Shown: positions 25,922 to 35,735 of the stretch, piece by piece
How the letters are laid out: each line of letters begins with the position of its first letter
Position numbering within the stretch: position 1 is the first letter of the stretch
Assembly: GCA_021774795.1 (NCBI GenBank)
Contig: JAJFIR010000041.1
Location: 1-47,800 of the forward strand
Length of the DNA: 47,800 nucleotides
Source: Emcibacteraceae bacterium
Lineage (GTDB): Bacteria; Pseudomonadota; Alphaproteobacteria; Sphingomonadales; Emcibacteraceae
Direction of reading: 5' to 3'
Program-made: the position numbers and the translations under genes
Notes under the pieces: model-generated
What the model was told of the DNA's origin: nothing
Seen by the model: the letters and a program-made list of their open reading frames with translations, nothing else
Databases searched by the model: none

Positions 25922-28210
25922 ATGGAAGACCGCTTGATAAAAACACTCAATAATCATACATGGCTTCTTAATATCGTCGTTGCCATTACTTACTTTCTAT
26001 TTGGAAAATTGGGTTTTTCTTTATCAGAAGGAAGTGGCTTTGCCGCGCTCATATGGCCCGCCGCAGGAGTTGCCCTTGGGTTTGTTTTATTTTTTGGCTA
26101 CCGGGTTTGGCCGGGTATATATCTTGGGGCATTATTTTCTTCTTTTATAAACTTCGACGGCGATCTTAGCATTGCTGGAATAGTTGAAAATAACATACAT
26201 TATTTCACCATTTCTGCTGGTGCTACGTTGCAGGCACTTGCTGCCGGATGGGCGGTAAATCGGTTTAATCTATTTGATCATGACTTTAGCAACCCCGGAA
26301 AAGTCGGGTTATTCTATTTGGTTGCTGGCCCGGTTTGTTGCACCATAAGCACGACTATCGCTTTCGTCACATTTTATGCATTGGGTTTGAACAGCTTTTA
26401 CGGGTTACTATCAGAATGGATTCTGTGGTGGATTTCAGATAGCACATCGACGATTATATTTATTACATTGATTTTCGCGTTGTTTAAATTCGCTAAAACC
26501 CGGTGCAATGCAATTATGATTGTTCTGGGCACGGGGCTATTGGTTACGTTCGGCATTTTTTATATGGGACGGAGTTGGGAAAAAGATCGTCTGGATTTGG
26601 TTTACGACCACCAAGTTAATGCCGCCATTGATACCCTGAACCAGTTTACTAATGCTCATATGTCACTTTTAAATAATTTAAGTGGCTTTAAAAGCTTCAG
26701 ACATACGATAAGTAAGGACGAATTTAGAGCCTTCGCTACCAATAATTTGGCACATAATATGAATATAAGGTCAATTGCCTGGGAACCAGTGGTAAAGCAT
26801 GATGAAAGAGCGGATTTCGAACGTGAACTTGCAACAATCCACGATAAAAAAATAAATCTTTGGCAGATAAATAGTAAAAATCAAAAATATAATGCCGACG
26901 TGGCCGACGAATATATAGCAGTGAAATTTATTGAACCCTTTGATAAATATGAATATGTACTAGGCCATGTATTAAACACAGATGATAATCGAGCAAAGGC
27001 TTTAAAAAAAGCTAGGGATGAGCGTTCCTTATCTATGACCGCGCCGGTTTATCTAATCACAGAGCAGGTAAAATCATCTGCCGCAACAATTTATCAAGCG
27101 CATTTTAAAAATGATGAACTGGAAGGGTATATGGCGGTTCTTATCCGCATAGATAAAATGATCGATGGTATTATCGGCAGCGATCCCGAGGTTAAGTTTT
27201 ATGTGGACTTGTATGATAAAGAAGCCGGCCCGGAGTTAACATTCCGATCTTATGACCAAGATAATGTTGATTTGGCCAACTTATATTCGAAAACAGTGGA
27301 ATTTCCGATCCTAAACCGCACGTGGGTTATAAAATTCATCCAGCCAACAGAATTTATTGATCAAAATAAAACGTCACAACCGCTTTTCATTTGTATGATA
27401 GGTATGATTTTCGCTTCACTTGTCGCTGTTGGAATAATGATACTTTCCGGCCAACGACTTTTCCTGGAAAACCTCGTCCTTGCCAGGACTAATGAACTCG
27501 AAGCTGCGAATAGGGCAAAATCAGAGTTCATGGCTAACATGTCCCATGATTTAAGAACACCGCTTAACGCCATCATCGGGTTTTCGGATATTATGAAAAA
27601 TGAAATGTTTGGAAAACTGGGTTCACCAAAATATAACGAATATGTCACTGACATAAGTAAATCCAGTGAATATCTTTTGTCACTCATCAACGATATTCTG
27701 GACTTTTCAGCCATAGAAGCAAACAAACGCCAAATCGAAATGGAAGACCTCGATCTTTGCCCACTTCTGGATCAATGCATTAGATCATTAAAACCTTTAA
27801 GTGATGCCAAAAGCATAACGCTCGTACACACGGTTGCTGAAAATTTCCCTCCTTTGCACGCGGACGCAAGGGCGATTAAGCAAATATTTATTAATCTTAT
27901 CTCCAATGCCATAAAATTTACGACGGACGGGGGAGAGATAACCATCACCGGGAAACATACTGATGGCTTTACGTATCTAAATGTCACCGATACGGGTGAG
28001 GGGATCGCTGAGAAAAATATAGAAAAAATTCTCGATCCTTTCACACGTGTTGAAAACCATCCGCACATCAGTCAGGAAGGGACCGGTCTGGGGCTTGCGA
28101 TCGTTAATTCGTTGATTAAGCTTCATGGCGGCGAATTCGCAATCACCAGTGAGCTATATGTTGGCACCACGGTGACCGTTAAAATTCCTAATAAAAGTGA
28201 AAAAAATTGA
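25922..28210 (+). CDS. MASE1-CHASE sensor histidine kinase
   Basis: A 762-residue membrane kinase. MASE1 integral sensor (about 10-205, with FAALIWPAAGVALGFVLFFG), a CHASE extracytoplasmic ligand domain (about 225-470, with IRSIAWEPVVKHDERADFER), another membrane helix at about 482-503, then HisKA with His542 in EFMANMSHDLRTPLNAIIGF. The ATPase domain has the N box (QIFINLISNAIKFT), G1 (DTGEGIAEKN) and G2 (GTGLGLAIVNSL). There is no receiver domain and no response regulator beside it, so the partner is unknown. The ligand is probably a small extracellular compound. It is divergent from the chemoreceptor. Confidence 0.9.
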   Translation: MEDRLIKTLNNHTWLLNIVVAITYFLFGKLGFSLSEGSGFAALIWPAAGVALGFVLFFGYRVWPGIYLGALFSSFINFDGDLSIAGIVENNIHYFTISAGATLQALAAGWAVNRFNLFDHDFSNPGKVGLFYLVAGPVCCTISTTIAFVTFYALGLNSFYGLLSEWILWWISDSTSTIIFITLIFALFKFAKTRCNAIMIVLGTGLLVTFGIFYMGRSWEKDRLDLVYDHQVNAAIDTLNQFTNAHMSLLNNLSGFKSFRHTISKDEFRAFATNNLAHNMNIRSIAWEPVVKHDERADFERELATIHDKKINLWQINSKNQKYNADVADEYIAVKFIEPFDKYEYVLGHVLNTDDNRAKALKKARDERSLSMTAPVYLITEQVKSSAATIYQAHFKNDELEGYMAVLIRIDKMIDGIIGSDPEVKFYVDLYDKEAGPELTFRSYDQDNVDLANLYSKTVEFPILNRTWVIKFIQPTEFIDQNKTSQPLFICMIGMIFASLVAVGIMILSGQRLFLENLVLARTNELEAANRAKSEFMANMSHDLRTPLNAIIGFSDIMKNEMFGKLGSPKYNEYVTDISKSSEYLLSLINDILDFSAIEANKRQIEMEDLDLCPLLDQCIRSLKPLSDAKSITLVHTVAENFPPLHADARAIKQIFINLISNAIKFTTDGGEITITGKHTDGFTYLNVTDTGEGIAEKNIEKILDPFTRVENHPHISQEGTGLGLAIVNSLIKLHGGEFAITSELYVGTTVTVKIPNKSEKN

Positions 28211-28390
28211 TCAGTTTAAATAATTTCTCCGTATAATAAGCACGGTAGTGTTACAAGCACTATTCTATAGTAATCATTCACAGGATTGTGATTTGCAAAT
28301 ATCTTGCGGATTGACATTATAAAGTCATAATTGGGCATTTAAGTTTGTGGCCAAATTATAATTTCGACCATAAAATTCAGGGAATAAAAG

Positions 28391-28954
28391 ATGAAGAAAC
28401 TACTGCTCACAACATTATTGTTAATCACGCCAATTAGCATTTCCACTGCTTCCGCCGCCGATTATGTTATCGATGTTGAAGGAATGCATGCGGCGATCAA
28501 TTTTAAAGTGCGCCATGTTGGCATAAGCTGGCTTACGGGACGCTTTGATAAATTTGCAGGAACATTTTCCTACGATGAAGATAACCTTATGGCATCCAAA
28601 GTATCGGTTGATATTGATGTTGGAAGTGTCAATTCAAACCATGAAGCGCGGGATAAACACATTCAGGACCCAACCTATTTGAATGTTGAAGCAAATCCAA
28701 TGGCCCATTTTGAAAGTACTTCAATTGAAAAAACCAGCGATACCACGGCAACAATCAACGGTAATCTTACGTTAAATGGCGTCACGAAGCCATTTGCACT
28801 TATGGCATCGCATGTTGGACAGGGCGATGATCCTTGGGGTGGTTACCGCGCCGCTTTTGAAGCTACCGCGATGTTAAATCCGCAAGATTTCGATTTCCAA
28901 TTTGAATATGGCGATGTTGAACTGAACTTTTATGTAGAAGGCGTCAGACAATAA
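28391..28954 (+). CDS. YceI family periplasmic protein
   Basis: A 187-residue exported protein with a signal peptide (about 1-22, ending ASAA). The mature part is the YceI beta-barrel: YVIDVEGMHAAINFKVRHVG, then SWLTGRFDKFAGTFSYDED, VDIDVGSVNSNHEARDKHI and TLNGVTKPFALMASHVG. The barrel binds polyisoprenoid or other lipids; the physiological role is unclear, and members are often induced by acid or osmotic stress. A terminator follows. Only one gene in its unit. Confidence 0.92.
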   Translation: MKKLLLTTLLLITPISISTASAADYVIDVEGMHAAINFKVRHVGISWLTGRFDKFAGTFSYDEDNLMASKVSVDIDVGSVNSNHEARDKHIQDPTYLNVEANPMAHFESTSIEKTSDTTATINGNLTLNGVTKPFALMASHVGQGDDPWGGYRAAFEATAMLNPQDFDFQFEYGDVELNFYVEGVRQ

Positions 28955-28972
28955 TCTGACTAAATATAAAAT

Positions 28973-29008
28973 AAAAAAAGGCAGTCAAATTAATGGCTGC
29001 CTTTTTTT
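28973..29008 (+). terminator. Intrinsic terminator after yceI-like gene
   Basis: AAAAAAAGGCAGTC pairs with GGCTGCCTTTTTTT across an eight-base loop, with one G-U pair and a seven-T tail. It is symmetric and would work in both directions. Just downstream (29028-29050) an 11-bp unit, CATTTGTTTGT, is repeated twice in tandem. Confidence 0.9.
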
Positions 29009-29102
29009 ATCCTTTTCACACATACTTCATTTGTTTGTCATTTGTTTGTCATATCGACTTACTATTTTTTCTTTAAAACATCATGATTGAAAGGAAAAAT
29101 AA

Positions 29103-29324
29103 ATGATTCTTAATATTCAAAAAATGTTTAAATTCAAGCCAGATTACAATTCTTGGAAAATAGGAAATACACAAACCGAAGCTGACCTTTGCGGATCATC
29201 GGAATATACTGATTTTGAAGATCCTCACTCTAATCAAAAAACAAACACTTGTCTGATAGAAGAATTTGATGAATTTTGGACACAAGACGATCCCGATATA
29301 AAGAAGTATAAGTCTGCGGCATAA
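29103..29324 (+). CDS. Small acidic hypothetical protein
   Basis: A 73-residue soluble, acidic protein (IEEFDEFWTQDDPDIKKYKS near the end), start supported by GAAAGGAAAAA upstream. No family recognised. It lies alone between the YceI terminator and the convergent soluble chemoreceptor. The region 29325-29449 that follows has no further gene. Confidence 0.55.
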   Translation: MILNIQKMFKFKPDYNSWKIGNTQTEADLCGSSEYTDFEDPHSNQKTNTCLIEEFDEFWTQDDPDIKKYKSAA

Positions 29325-29449
29325 ACTACCTGTATTTTATTTCTTCTTCACGAATTCGGTAAGAATGACGATGCAAGCACATGAACGGCAGGGAAGCGGG
29401 TAAAAATGAAGTAGAAATATACCCCTTAATTCTAAATCCCAGATTATAT

Positions 29450-31306
29450 CTAAGCTATTGACTTGGACATCTCTTCCACTTTTACCGTAGCTTTGTTTGC
29501 GAGGTCGGTTGCTGTCGCAATCTCATTAATACTGACATTAATAGAAGATACTCCAGTTGCGGCATTTTGCATACTTCCTGTCATTTCGCTGGCGGCCGCA
29601 CTTTGTTGTTCAACCGCCGATGATGAATCTACGACGTAGCTGCGAACTTCTTCCAGGGAGCTTTGAATAGCGACAAAACTATCGTTCACTTCCGTTGAAA
29701 CTGACTGTATACCAATAATTTCTGAAGAAATTTGTGCAGTTGCATCCGCAGCTTGTGCAGCAAGATTTTTTACTTCACTAGCGACAACTGCAAAACCTCT
29801 TCCTGCCTCACCGGCACGCGCCGATTCAATCGTCGCGTTAAGCGCAAGTAGATTAATCTGGCTTGCTATATCTTGGATAAGCTCAACAATACCTGTCATG
29901 GAATGGGCAGTTTCAAGTAAACGTTTCATTGCTTTACCACCAGCTTCTGTCCGCCCAAAGGCATCGTCTGATGTCTCTCGTGATTGCTTCATGCTCATAG
30001 AAATGGATGAAATTGACGCTTCAAACTCCTCAACAGCAGCGGCAACCGTTTGAACGTTTGCCGTGGTTTCTTCTGATGCTAATGCGGCATTGGTTGACTG
30101 TTCTGTCGCACGCGTCATTGCATTTGTAATATTTGTTAATTCTGCTGCAATATCACGTTGCATGACGGATTTTTGTTCACGCTCATGAACAGCTTGTGTG
30201 ATATCGGTCGCAAATTTGACTACTTTAAACGGAACACCATTCAAGTCAAAAATCGGATTATAAGAAGCCTGTATCCATATTTCTTTTCCACCCTTACCAA
30301 TGCGCTTGTACTCCGCAGCCTGGAACTCACCATTGTTTAATTTAAGCCAAAAGTCTTTATACTCATCGCTGTTTCCATATTCGGTATCAACAAAAATACT
30401 GTGGTGATTGCCTTGAATTTCCGCCAACGTATATCCAAGAGCCGTCAGAAAGTTTTCGTTTGCATCAATAACCGTGCCGTCAAGATTAAAGTGAATAACA
30501 GCTTGCGCTTTATTCATTGCTTTAATTTGGCCATCTACATCAGCTGCTTTTAGTTTTTCTTCTGTTACGTTAGTGGCAAACTTCACCACTTTGCGCACCT
30601 GCCCGTTAGAATCGAAAATCGGGTTATAAGAAGCCTGTATCCATATTTCTTTTCCACTTTTACCAATACGCTTATATTCTGCCGCTTGATATTCGCCTTG
30701 GGCCAGTTTTTCCCAAAATACTTTATAATCATTACTTGTGCTATAAGTACTTTCAACAAACAAACTATGATGCTTACCCTTAACTTCATCTAAACTATAT
30801 CCAAAAGTGTTGAGAAAATTTTCATTGGCATCAATGATCGTTCCATCAAGATTAAAATGAATAACTGCCTGAGCCTTATTAATAGCATCTATCTGACCTT
30901 CTTTATCCGCATTTCGAATTTTTTGCGATGTAACGTCAGTTGCAAATTTTATAATGCTCTTCACATTTCCGTTGCTATCAAAAATCGGGTTATATGTGGC
31001 TTGTATCCATATTTTTTTCCCACCTTTCCCAAGGCGCATATATTCGGCCGTTTGAAATTTTCCGGCATTCAGTCCTTTCCAGAAATTAATATATTCTTCA
31101 CTTTCGCGGTAGCTTGTCTCCACAAATATACTGTGATGTTTTCCCTTTATCTCATCAAGTTCATAACCCAGAGTATTTAAGAAGTTTTCATTAGCAGTGA
31201 TAATCTTACCGCTAATTTCAAACTCAATAACGGCCTGAGATTTATCTAAAGCAGCCAATTTTTCTTTCAAGTCGTTATCTCTATCACTTCCAAATATTTC
31301 AAACAT
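29450..31306 (-). CDS. Soluble chemoreceptor with three tandem PAS domains
   Basis: A 618-residue cytoplasmic methyl-accepting protein with no membrane segment. Three consecutive PAS/PAC units (about 12-130, 135-252, 257-375) are very alike: each has AVIxFxxxGxIIxANENFLxxxGYxLxEIxGxHHSxFVxxxY, then WxxLxxGxxxxAEYxRxGKxGKxIWIQAxYNPIFDxNG and KFATxxT. The C-terminal signalling domain has the tip [20 protein letters not shown]. This is the Aer-2/BdlA-type layout for internal energy, oxygen or redox sensing. The ATG at 31306 is chosen (AAAGGG six bases upstream) over GTG 31321. The repeats imply recent internal duplication. Confidence 0.9.
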   Translation of the reverse strand: MFEIFGSDRDNDLKEKLAALDKSQAVIEFEISGKIITANENFLNTLGYELDEIKGKHHSIFVETSYRESEEYINFWKGLNAGKFQTAEYMRLGKGGKKIWIQATYNPIFDSNGNVKSIIKFATDVTSQKIRNADKEGQIDAINKAQAVIHFNLDGTIIDANENFLNTFGYSLDEVKGKHHSLFVESTYSTSNDYKVFWEKLAQGEYQAAEYKRIGKSGKEIWIQASYNPIFDSNGQVRKVVKFATNVTEEKLKAADVDGQIKAMNKAQAVIHFNLDGTVIDANENFLTALGYTLAEIQGNHHSIFVDTEYGNSDEYKDFWLKLNNGEFQAAEYKRIGKGGKEIWIQASYNPIFDLNGVPFKVVKFATDITQAVHEREQKSVMQRDIAAELTNITNAMTRATEQSTNAALASEETTANVQTVAAAVEEFEASISSISMSMKQSRETSDDAFGRTEAGGKAMKRLLETAHSMTGIVELIQDIASQINLLALNATIESARAGEAGRGFAVVASEVKNLAAQAADATAQISSEIIGIQSVSTEVNDSFVAIQSSLEEVRSYVVDSSSAVEQQSAAASEMTGSMQNAATGVSSINVSINEIATATDLANKATVKVEEMSKSIA

Positions 31307-31799
31307 TTCTATCCCTTTCACTTTGCTATACGAATTTGTGACCCCCCAAGGGACACAACTAACAGTTAGTACTAAAGTTATCCCAGTTCTTGGTTAAGAT
31401 AGTGTTAAATTAAATATGCGCAATTGTAATTTTTGTAATTTTAAAGGGATTGAAGGACATTAATCGGATTATATTAAAAAAATGTACACACTTTATAGTT
31501 GATTATCGCGCAAATAATTTATTTTTAGAAACTGTAAATGATTGTAATATCATCATAAAACATATTTGTAATCATATGTTTTAAAATATGATCATTTATA
31601 GAGTTTTCCATATATATTACCCTATTTATTTTTGACTCTTGATTTGGATCACCCGACCGTTGACTTGAACCATCCAAAAGTGGCATAATTTATCCCTATA
31701 TATAGAACCATTCGTGGTTTTTAAACGGTAGCCATATTAAAATAGCGAGGCCAAAATAATGATCTCGCTATTTAATACTGAAAAAAAAGGAGTTTTACC
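31307..31799. other. AT-rich intergenic region without a gene
   Basis: About 490 bp between the chemoreceptor start and the glutathione transferase stop. I find no coding frame of interest. A hairpin, AAATAGCGAG/CTCGCTATTT at 31740-31773, lies just past the GST stop and could terminate that operon, though its T tail is weak. A TGATTGT-N3-ATCATCATAAAA block at 31539-31560 recurs with a different spacer at 45682-45707. Confidence 0.5.
31740..31773 (-). terminator. Terminator-like hairpin after the GST gene
   Basis: A ten-base-pair perfect stem (AAATAGCGAG/CTCGCTATTT) with a 14-base loop, 27 bp past the GST stop on the minus strand, followed there by TTTTAAT-like sequence. Probably ends the ArsR operon. 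Confidence 0.5.
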
Positions 31800-32444
31800 T
31801 TATGATACCCCGGGTAATGGGGCTGCCGCATCACGCCATGCTTTAATTTGATCAAGGCGATCATACCACGCAACAATTGCCGGATATTCCGAAACGGGTA
31901 CTTTTCCAGGGCCATTAACCGCTGCGGTATTTGCCATTGCGAAATCGGCGATTGTTAAATGCGCCCCAGCAACATAATCATTATTTTGAAGTTGTTCTTC
32001 AAGCAGAGTTGCATACTTATGAAACCTTTGAAGTCCATCTTTAACAAGTTCCGCATTTGGATCTCCTAGACCGAAAATCGGTTTGGCAAAATTTTCCCAT
32101 GCAATGGTGCTTATAGCGTTACCAAAGTGAGCAGTTTGCCAATACAACCATTTTGAGATATTTGCTCTCTTCTTTATATCTGACGGATATATTTCATTTT
32201 CACCGTGCTGTTCGGCATGACTATCGGCCAGATATTCTAAAATTGCATTTGATTCCCAGACACTGATGTCACCGTCTTCAAGAATGGGAACCGAGCCATT
32301 CGGATTTAAAGCCAAAATATCCGGCCCCTTATGTTCGCCCTTGGTCAGATCAAGTTCATTTATCTCAACATCCATTTCTAAATAATTGATTAGTGCCGTC
32401 ACCTTCCGGCAGTTGGGTGACGCCGAAAAAATATGTAATTTCAT
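31800..32444 (-). CDS. Glutathione S-transferase
   Basis: A 214-residue cytosolic GST. The N-terminal thioredoxin-like domain begins MKLHIFSASPNCRKVTALIN, with the cis-Pro region NPNGSVPILEDG and the glutathione gamma-glutamyl site WESNAILEYLAD (ESxAI). The C-terminal helical domain has the NDYVAGAHLTIADFAM N-capping motif. It conjugates or reduces using glutathione; substrate unknown. Last gene of the four-gene ArsR operon (20 bp after DUF899), which suggests a chemical-stress response. Confidence 0.9.
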   Translation of the reverse strand: MKLHIFSASPNCRKVTALINYLEMDVEINELDLTKGEHKGPDILALNPNGSVPILEDGDISVWESNAILEYLADSHAEQHGENEIYPSDIKKRANISKWLYWQTAHFGNAISTIAWENFAKPIFGLGDPNAELVKDGLQRFHKYATLLEEQLQNNDYVAGAHLTIADFAMANTAAVNGPGKVPVSEYPAIVAWYDRLDQIKAWRDAAAPLPGVS

Positions 32445-32464
32445 GATGTTTTCCTATATCTAAA

Positions 32465-33163
32465 TTATGCGTAACTGTCGTTGCGACGGATCCAAGACAT
32501 TGAGAAGGGTAGGTCCCCTTCATCGCGGCCTTTTGGCGTCAGATCAAGATAATGATAGCTTCCAATCATCATATCCAATCCACGGCCAAATGTGGAATAA
32601 CTATGGCAAATAGTTCCATCTTCGAGCTTTAGAAATACACTAATACCCGGCATTTCTTCACCAAAAACCTTGTCGGTATAATTATAACCACTACCATCAG
32701 CGTTAGCCTTGCTATCCGGGAAGGTCACGCCAAAATCATTTCCAAAACTATTATTTTCAGCAGATACCCAGTTAAAAGACCAACCAAGCCGCTTTTTATA
32801 ACCGTTGAGCTTATCAAGGGTGGCATTTGATATGGCAACGAGGCTGGCGTCTCTGGCTGCCAAATGGCCGTCTACACCGTTAAAATTGTCGGCGAGGTAA
32901 GAACAGCTCGGGCATCCTTCTTCCCAGTCCTTTCCGAACATAAAATGATAGACAATTAGCTGGCTTTTATCATCAAACAGGTCACCAAGACTTTTCTCAC
33001 CATCATTACTCATGAAAGCATAATTCTTATCAACCTTCACCATGGGAAGTTCGCGACGTTCTGCCGCCAGCTGGTCACGGGTTTTATCGAACGCCTTTTC
33101 TTTTTGTAAGAACGCTTTTCTGGCTTCCAGCCACTGCGCGCGAGATACAATTTTTTGTGTCAT
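32465..33163 (-). CDS. DUF899 thioredoxin-like protein
   Basis: A 232-residue thioredoxin-fold protein of the DUF899 family. It has VSRAQWLEARKAFLQKEKAF, DQLAAERRELPMVKVDKNY, LIVYHFMFGKDWEEGCPSCS and DASLVAISNATLDKLNGYK. The CPSC pair stands where thioredoxins have CxxC, so redox activity is plausible, but the function is not established. The ATG at 33163 (AAGGA seven bases upstream) is chosen over the in-frame TTG 33178. It lies between the SRPBCC and GST genes in the ArsR-controlled operon. Confidence 0.9.
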   Translation of the reverse strand: MTQKIVSRAQWLEARKAFLQKEKAFDKTRDQLAAERRELPMVKVDKNYAFMSNDGEKSLGDLFDDKSQLIVYHFMFGKDWEEGCPSCSYLADNFNGVDGHLAARDASLVAISNATLDKLNGYKKRLGWSFNWVSAENNSFGNDFGVTFPDSKANADGSGYNYTDKVFGEEMPGISVFLKLEDGTICHSYSTFGRGLDMMIGSYHYLDLTPKGRDEGDLPFSMSWIRRNDSYA

Positions 33164-33174
33164 AGTTTTTTCCT

Positions 33175-33654
33175 TCAATTAGTTTTTGCTATGATGCTTT
33201 CAAAGCTTGCGAAAGTATTTTCCCAACCTGATCCAACACCGAGTAATCCGTACTCACTTGTAATTCCCTCATGGGTCAACGTCACTTTCGTGCTGTCACC
33301 CAATTCTTCAAAATCCAGTGTTACTTTTGATGCTTCGGTCGCGGTCTTTTCGCCGCCCGTGGTTTCCGTTACATGCTTCCAGCTGAATACCAATTTATTA
33401 TTCGGGCTTACCTCAATATATTCGCCTTCCAGGCAAACCGTCTTTTGGTCGGTTTCATCAAATATAAACCGCCAGATGCCGCCAACACGCAGATCAATTT
33501 CCGCACGTATCATGCTGTTGGGGCTTGCACCAAACCACTGCGTTATTTCGTCACTGTCTGTCCAGGCCTCAAATACCCGCGCAGCCGGCACAGTGAATAT
33601 ACCTTCGACGATTACCGGGTTTGATCCCAATTCTGTTTTTAAAAAATTCATCAT
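33175..33654 (-). CDS. SRPBCC/AHSA1 domain protein
   Basis: A 159-residue START-like (SRPBCC) protein of the AHSA1 type: VEGIFTVPAARVFEAWTDSD, ITQWFGASP, DLRVGGIWRFIF, GEYIEVSPNNKLVFSWKH and a final helix (GWENTFASFESIIA). The fold has a deep hydrophobic pocket for a small ligand. It overlaps the ArsR stop through ATGATG, and ArsR-AHSA1 pairs are a very common arrangement, so the two likely share one ligand or stress. Confidence 0.9.
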   Translation of the reverse strand: MMNFLKTELGSNPVIVEGIFTVPAARVFEAWTDSDEITQWFGASPNSMIRAEIDLRVGGIWRFIFDETDQKTVCLEGEYIEVSPNNKLVFSWKHVTETTGGEKTATEASKVTLDFEELGDSTKVTLTHEGITSEYGLLGVGSGWENTFASFESIIAKTN

Positions 33655-33971
33655 TGTTTTTTCTTCTTTTCCAGATGTTTTGCAAGAGAAGCAAATTTAT
33701 CCGCCCAGAACGCTTCGTAATATTTTAACCAGTCCATAGCTTCCTTCATAGGGGCAGCGTCAAGTTTGCAGTGTCGTGTGCGTCCGCGCTTTTCGACAAT
33801 TACCAGTCCAGCGTCACTAAGCACACGTACATGCTTCGTTACGGCCGTTTGTGACATCGAAAATGGTTCCGCAAGTTTTGATAAGGGCTGCTCGCCGTCC
33901 GCAAGTCTGGCCACAATGGCCCGGCGTGTCGCATCACTAAGCGCGGTGAAGGTATTATCAAGTCGCTGCAT
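33651..33971 (-). CDS. ArsR family transcriptional repressor
   Basis: A 106-residue winged-helix repressor. The helix-turn-helix is AEPFSMSQTAVTKHVRVLSD with the wing GLVIVEKRGRTRHCKL, preceded by FTALSDATRRAIVARLADGE. No obvious metal-binding Cys pair (one Cys in the wing), so this is the non-metal type found with AHSA1 proteins. First gene of the ArsR-SRPBCC-DUF899-GST operon, with an operator-like palindrome upstream. Confidence 0.9.
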   Translation of the reverse strand: MQRLDNTFTALSDATRRAIVARLADGEQPLSKLAEPFSMSQTAVTKHVRVLSDAGLVIVEKRGRTRHCKLDAAPMKEAMDWLKYYEAFWADKFASLAKHLEKKKKQ

Positions 33972-34001
33972 TTTAATTCCAATATAGTTACTGAACTTAT
34001 G

Positions 34002-34049
34002 GGTTGACTATATGCCAACAAAAAATATAATAGTCAACCAAATAGTTGA
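34002..34049. promoter_or_regulatory. ArsR operator region between divergent genes
   Basis: TCAAC-CAAATA-GTTGA at 34034-34049 is a 16-bp palindrome of the kind bound by ArsR repressors next to AHSA1 genes. A second arrangement, GGTTGACTAT (34002-34011) facing ATAGTCAACC (34030-34039), gives a 10-bp inverted repeat that reuses one arm. The site lies between the ArsR start and the TfoX-N start, so both could be controlled. Confidence 0.6.
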
Positions 34050-34071
34050 GTAATTATTAAATGAGGAAAAT

Positions 34072-34413
34072 ATGGCACTGGACGAAGACTTGATTAGCCG
34101 CATGAGAGCGGCAGCAAAAAACTTAACCGGCATTACAGAAAATCAAATGATGGGTGGTATCTGTTTTTTCCATAATGGTAATATGCTTGGTGGATGCAGT
34201 GCTCAAAAAACAGGGGAGCGGCAATTTATGTTTCGTGTCGGTAAAGACAACGAAGAAACTGCCCTAAGCCGGGCAGGGGCTATCCCGGTCATATTGGGTA
34301 AGCGTAAAATGGGGGGCATGGTCTTTGTTGATGAAAAACTATGTGATCAAAATACCCTTAAATCATGGCTTGATCTTGCGATGGATTTTGTCGGTGAACT
34401 TCCGGCAAAATAA
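34072..34413 (+). CDS. TfoX N-terminal-like domain protein
   Basis: A 113-residue protein with the TfoX/Sxy N-domain pattern: ENQMMGGICFFHNGNMLGGC, then MFRVGKDNEETALSRAGAIP and KMGGMVFVDEKLCDQNTLKS. It is complete but has no C-terminal TfoX domain, so it is unlikely to be a competence regulator; many such single-domain proteins have no known function. It is divergent from ArsR across the operator and ends three bases before the convergent AlkC stop. Confidence 0.85.
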   Translation: MALDEDLISRMRAAAKNLTGITENQMMGGICFFHNGNMLGGCSAQKTGERQFMFRVGKDNEETALSRAGAIPVILGKRKMGGMVFVDEKLCDQNTLKSWLDLAMDFVGELPAK

Positions 34414-34416
34414 TTT

Positions 34417-35523
34417 CTATTTATTGATTATCAATTCAAAATCACAACGGCCAAATGATTTCCCGTTAATGAGCAGCTCTACTGAATGTGTTCCGGGATA
34501 ATAAACGCGGGTTGTTATGGGGACTATTTTATGTTTTTTTGCGGCTTTTAAATTCTGACCCGCTTTTAAGGTTGCCATTTTCCATTTAAAAACTTTTGGT
34601 GAAGTTTTGCCGTTAGCTTTGCGGTGATGGACGGCGTAATCAATAATAATATTTTGATCATCTGCCAAGGATGACTTTAATTTAACTTCAAATTCAAGCT
34701 CTGTTCCATATATCACTTGCGACTTTAGAACATTAAATTGTTTAAGTTCCACTTGCGGCTCATTATAGCCAAATGCTTTTAATGTGTTTTTATGCCCTTG
34801 CTTAATAAGAGTACGGCACGCATGTTTAACCAGCCTTATTCTATTCTTATCCGCATTCTTAAGCCACTCGGCGGCAATATCCGCCACAAGGTCCGGATGA
34901 TCTTTGGCGATATCATTTAAATTATTGGCGACTGAACGGCGTACATATTCTTCACCATCGTCTTTTAAAGCATCCAAAAGTGGTAAAATAGGTGAGGGGT
35001 CATCGACAAAAGATTGCAACCTTATTCCCCACGGTAGACGGGGACGCGTTCCTTCCGATATAAGGCGGCGCACATGATGATCAGGATCATCAAGCCATGA
35101 ATATAGAATTTCAATAACCTGCGCCTGATTTTCCATAAGAAAGAACCTGATATCAAATTCAGCAGTGAACCGTTTCGTCATTTCCTTAAGCAAGTTCATT
35201 GATATTTCAAAATGAGATTGCCCCTTTAAGGCAACATAATATGTAATCGGCGCGATCGCCCATCCGGAAATACCATTTTGCCGATTTTCGTCCGCTAAAC
35301 TCTTTAACAATATTTCAGATGTTCTCTGAAAATCACCGGGAAGGTGCGCTATCAGTGCATCTGTAATATGTTCGGACCGCGCTTTAAGCTCAAGGTCTTC
35401 TACACCAGTTGTTGCCTGAGCCGTAAAAGCTTTAGCATCAAACTTTGACCAGGCATTGCTGAGAGCGTGGCCCATATCTTCGATAAGTTTTGCATTTATA
35501 AAATTTTTAAAAGGTTCAGCCAT
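34417..35523 (-). CDS. AlkC-type DNA alkylation repair protein
   Basis: A 368-residue protein of the AlkC/AlkD superfamily. Helical HEAT-like repeats fill the N-terminal two thirds, including WLDDPDHHVRRLISEGTRPR and PWGIRL, and EEYVRRSVANNLNDIAKDHP. The last about 110 residues form a beta-rich Ig-like domain (YYPGTHSVELLINGKSFGRC), the layout of the AlkC-alpha type. It removes N3-alkyl purines such as 3-methyladenine from DNA by base excision. It begins with ATG 35523; the 212 bp upstream hold no gene I can support. Confidence 0.85.
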   Translation of the reverse strand: MAEPFKNFINAKLIEDMGHALSNAWSKFDAKAFTAQATTGVEDLELKARSEHITDALIAHLPGDFQRTSEILLKSLADENRQNGISGWAIAPITYYVALKGQSHFEISMNLLKEMTKRFTAEFDIRFFLMENQAQVIEILYSWLDDPDHHVRRLISEGTRPRLPWGIRLQSFVDDPSPILPLLDALKDDGEEYVRRSVANNLNDIAKDHPDLVADIAAEWLKNADKNRIRLVKHACRTLIKQGHKNTLKAFGYNEPQVELKQFNVLKSQVIYGTELEFEVKLKSSLADDQNIIIDYAVHHRKANGKTSPKVFKWKMATLKAGQNLKAAKKHKIVPITTRVYYPGTHSVELLINGKSFGRCDFELIINK

Positions 35524-35735
35524 GATCAGTACTGTTACTCAAGATTTGAAGGAGTATTTATTAACACCCTGACTGCCGATATAATATCCGATAACTGCAG
35601 CGAGCACACCATAACATCCCTTGCTGAAAAGAAATTAAAAGCGACCGCGGTTTTGAAATTGAGTGACTATCCATAATATACCCCGTGTTTAAAATGATTG
35701 CATATTACCTTAATGCTCTATGGTAATTATATGTC

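Noticed and set aside
35467-35676. A 69-codon frame upstream of AlkC
   Set aside because: It overlaps the AlkC start on the other strand, lacks an RBS and has no recognisable features.
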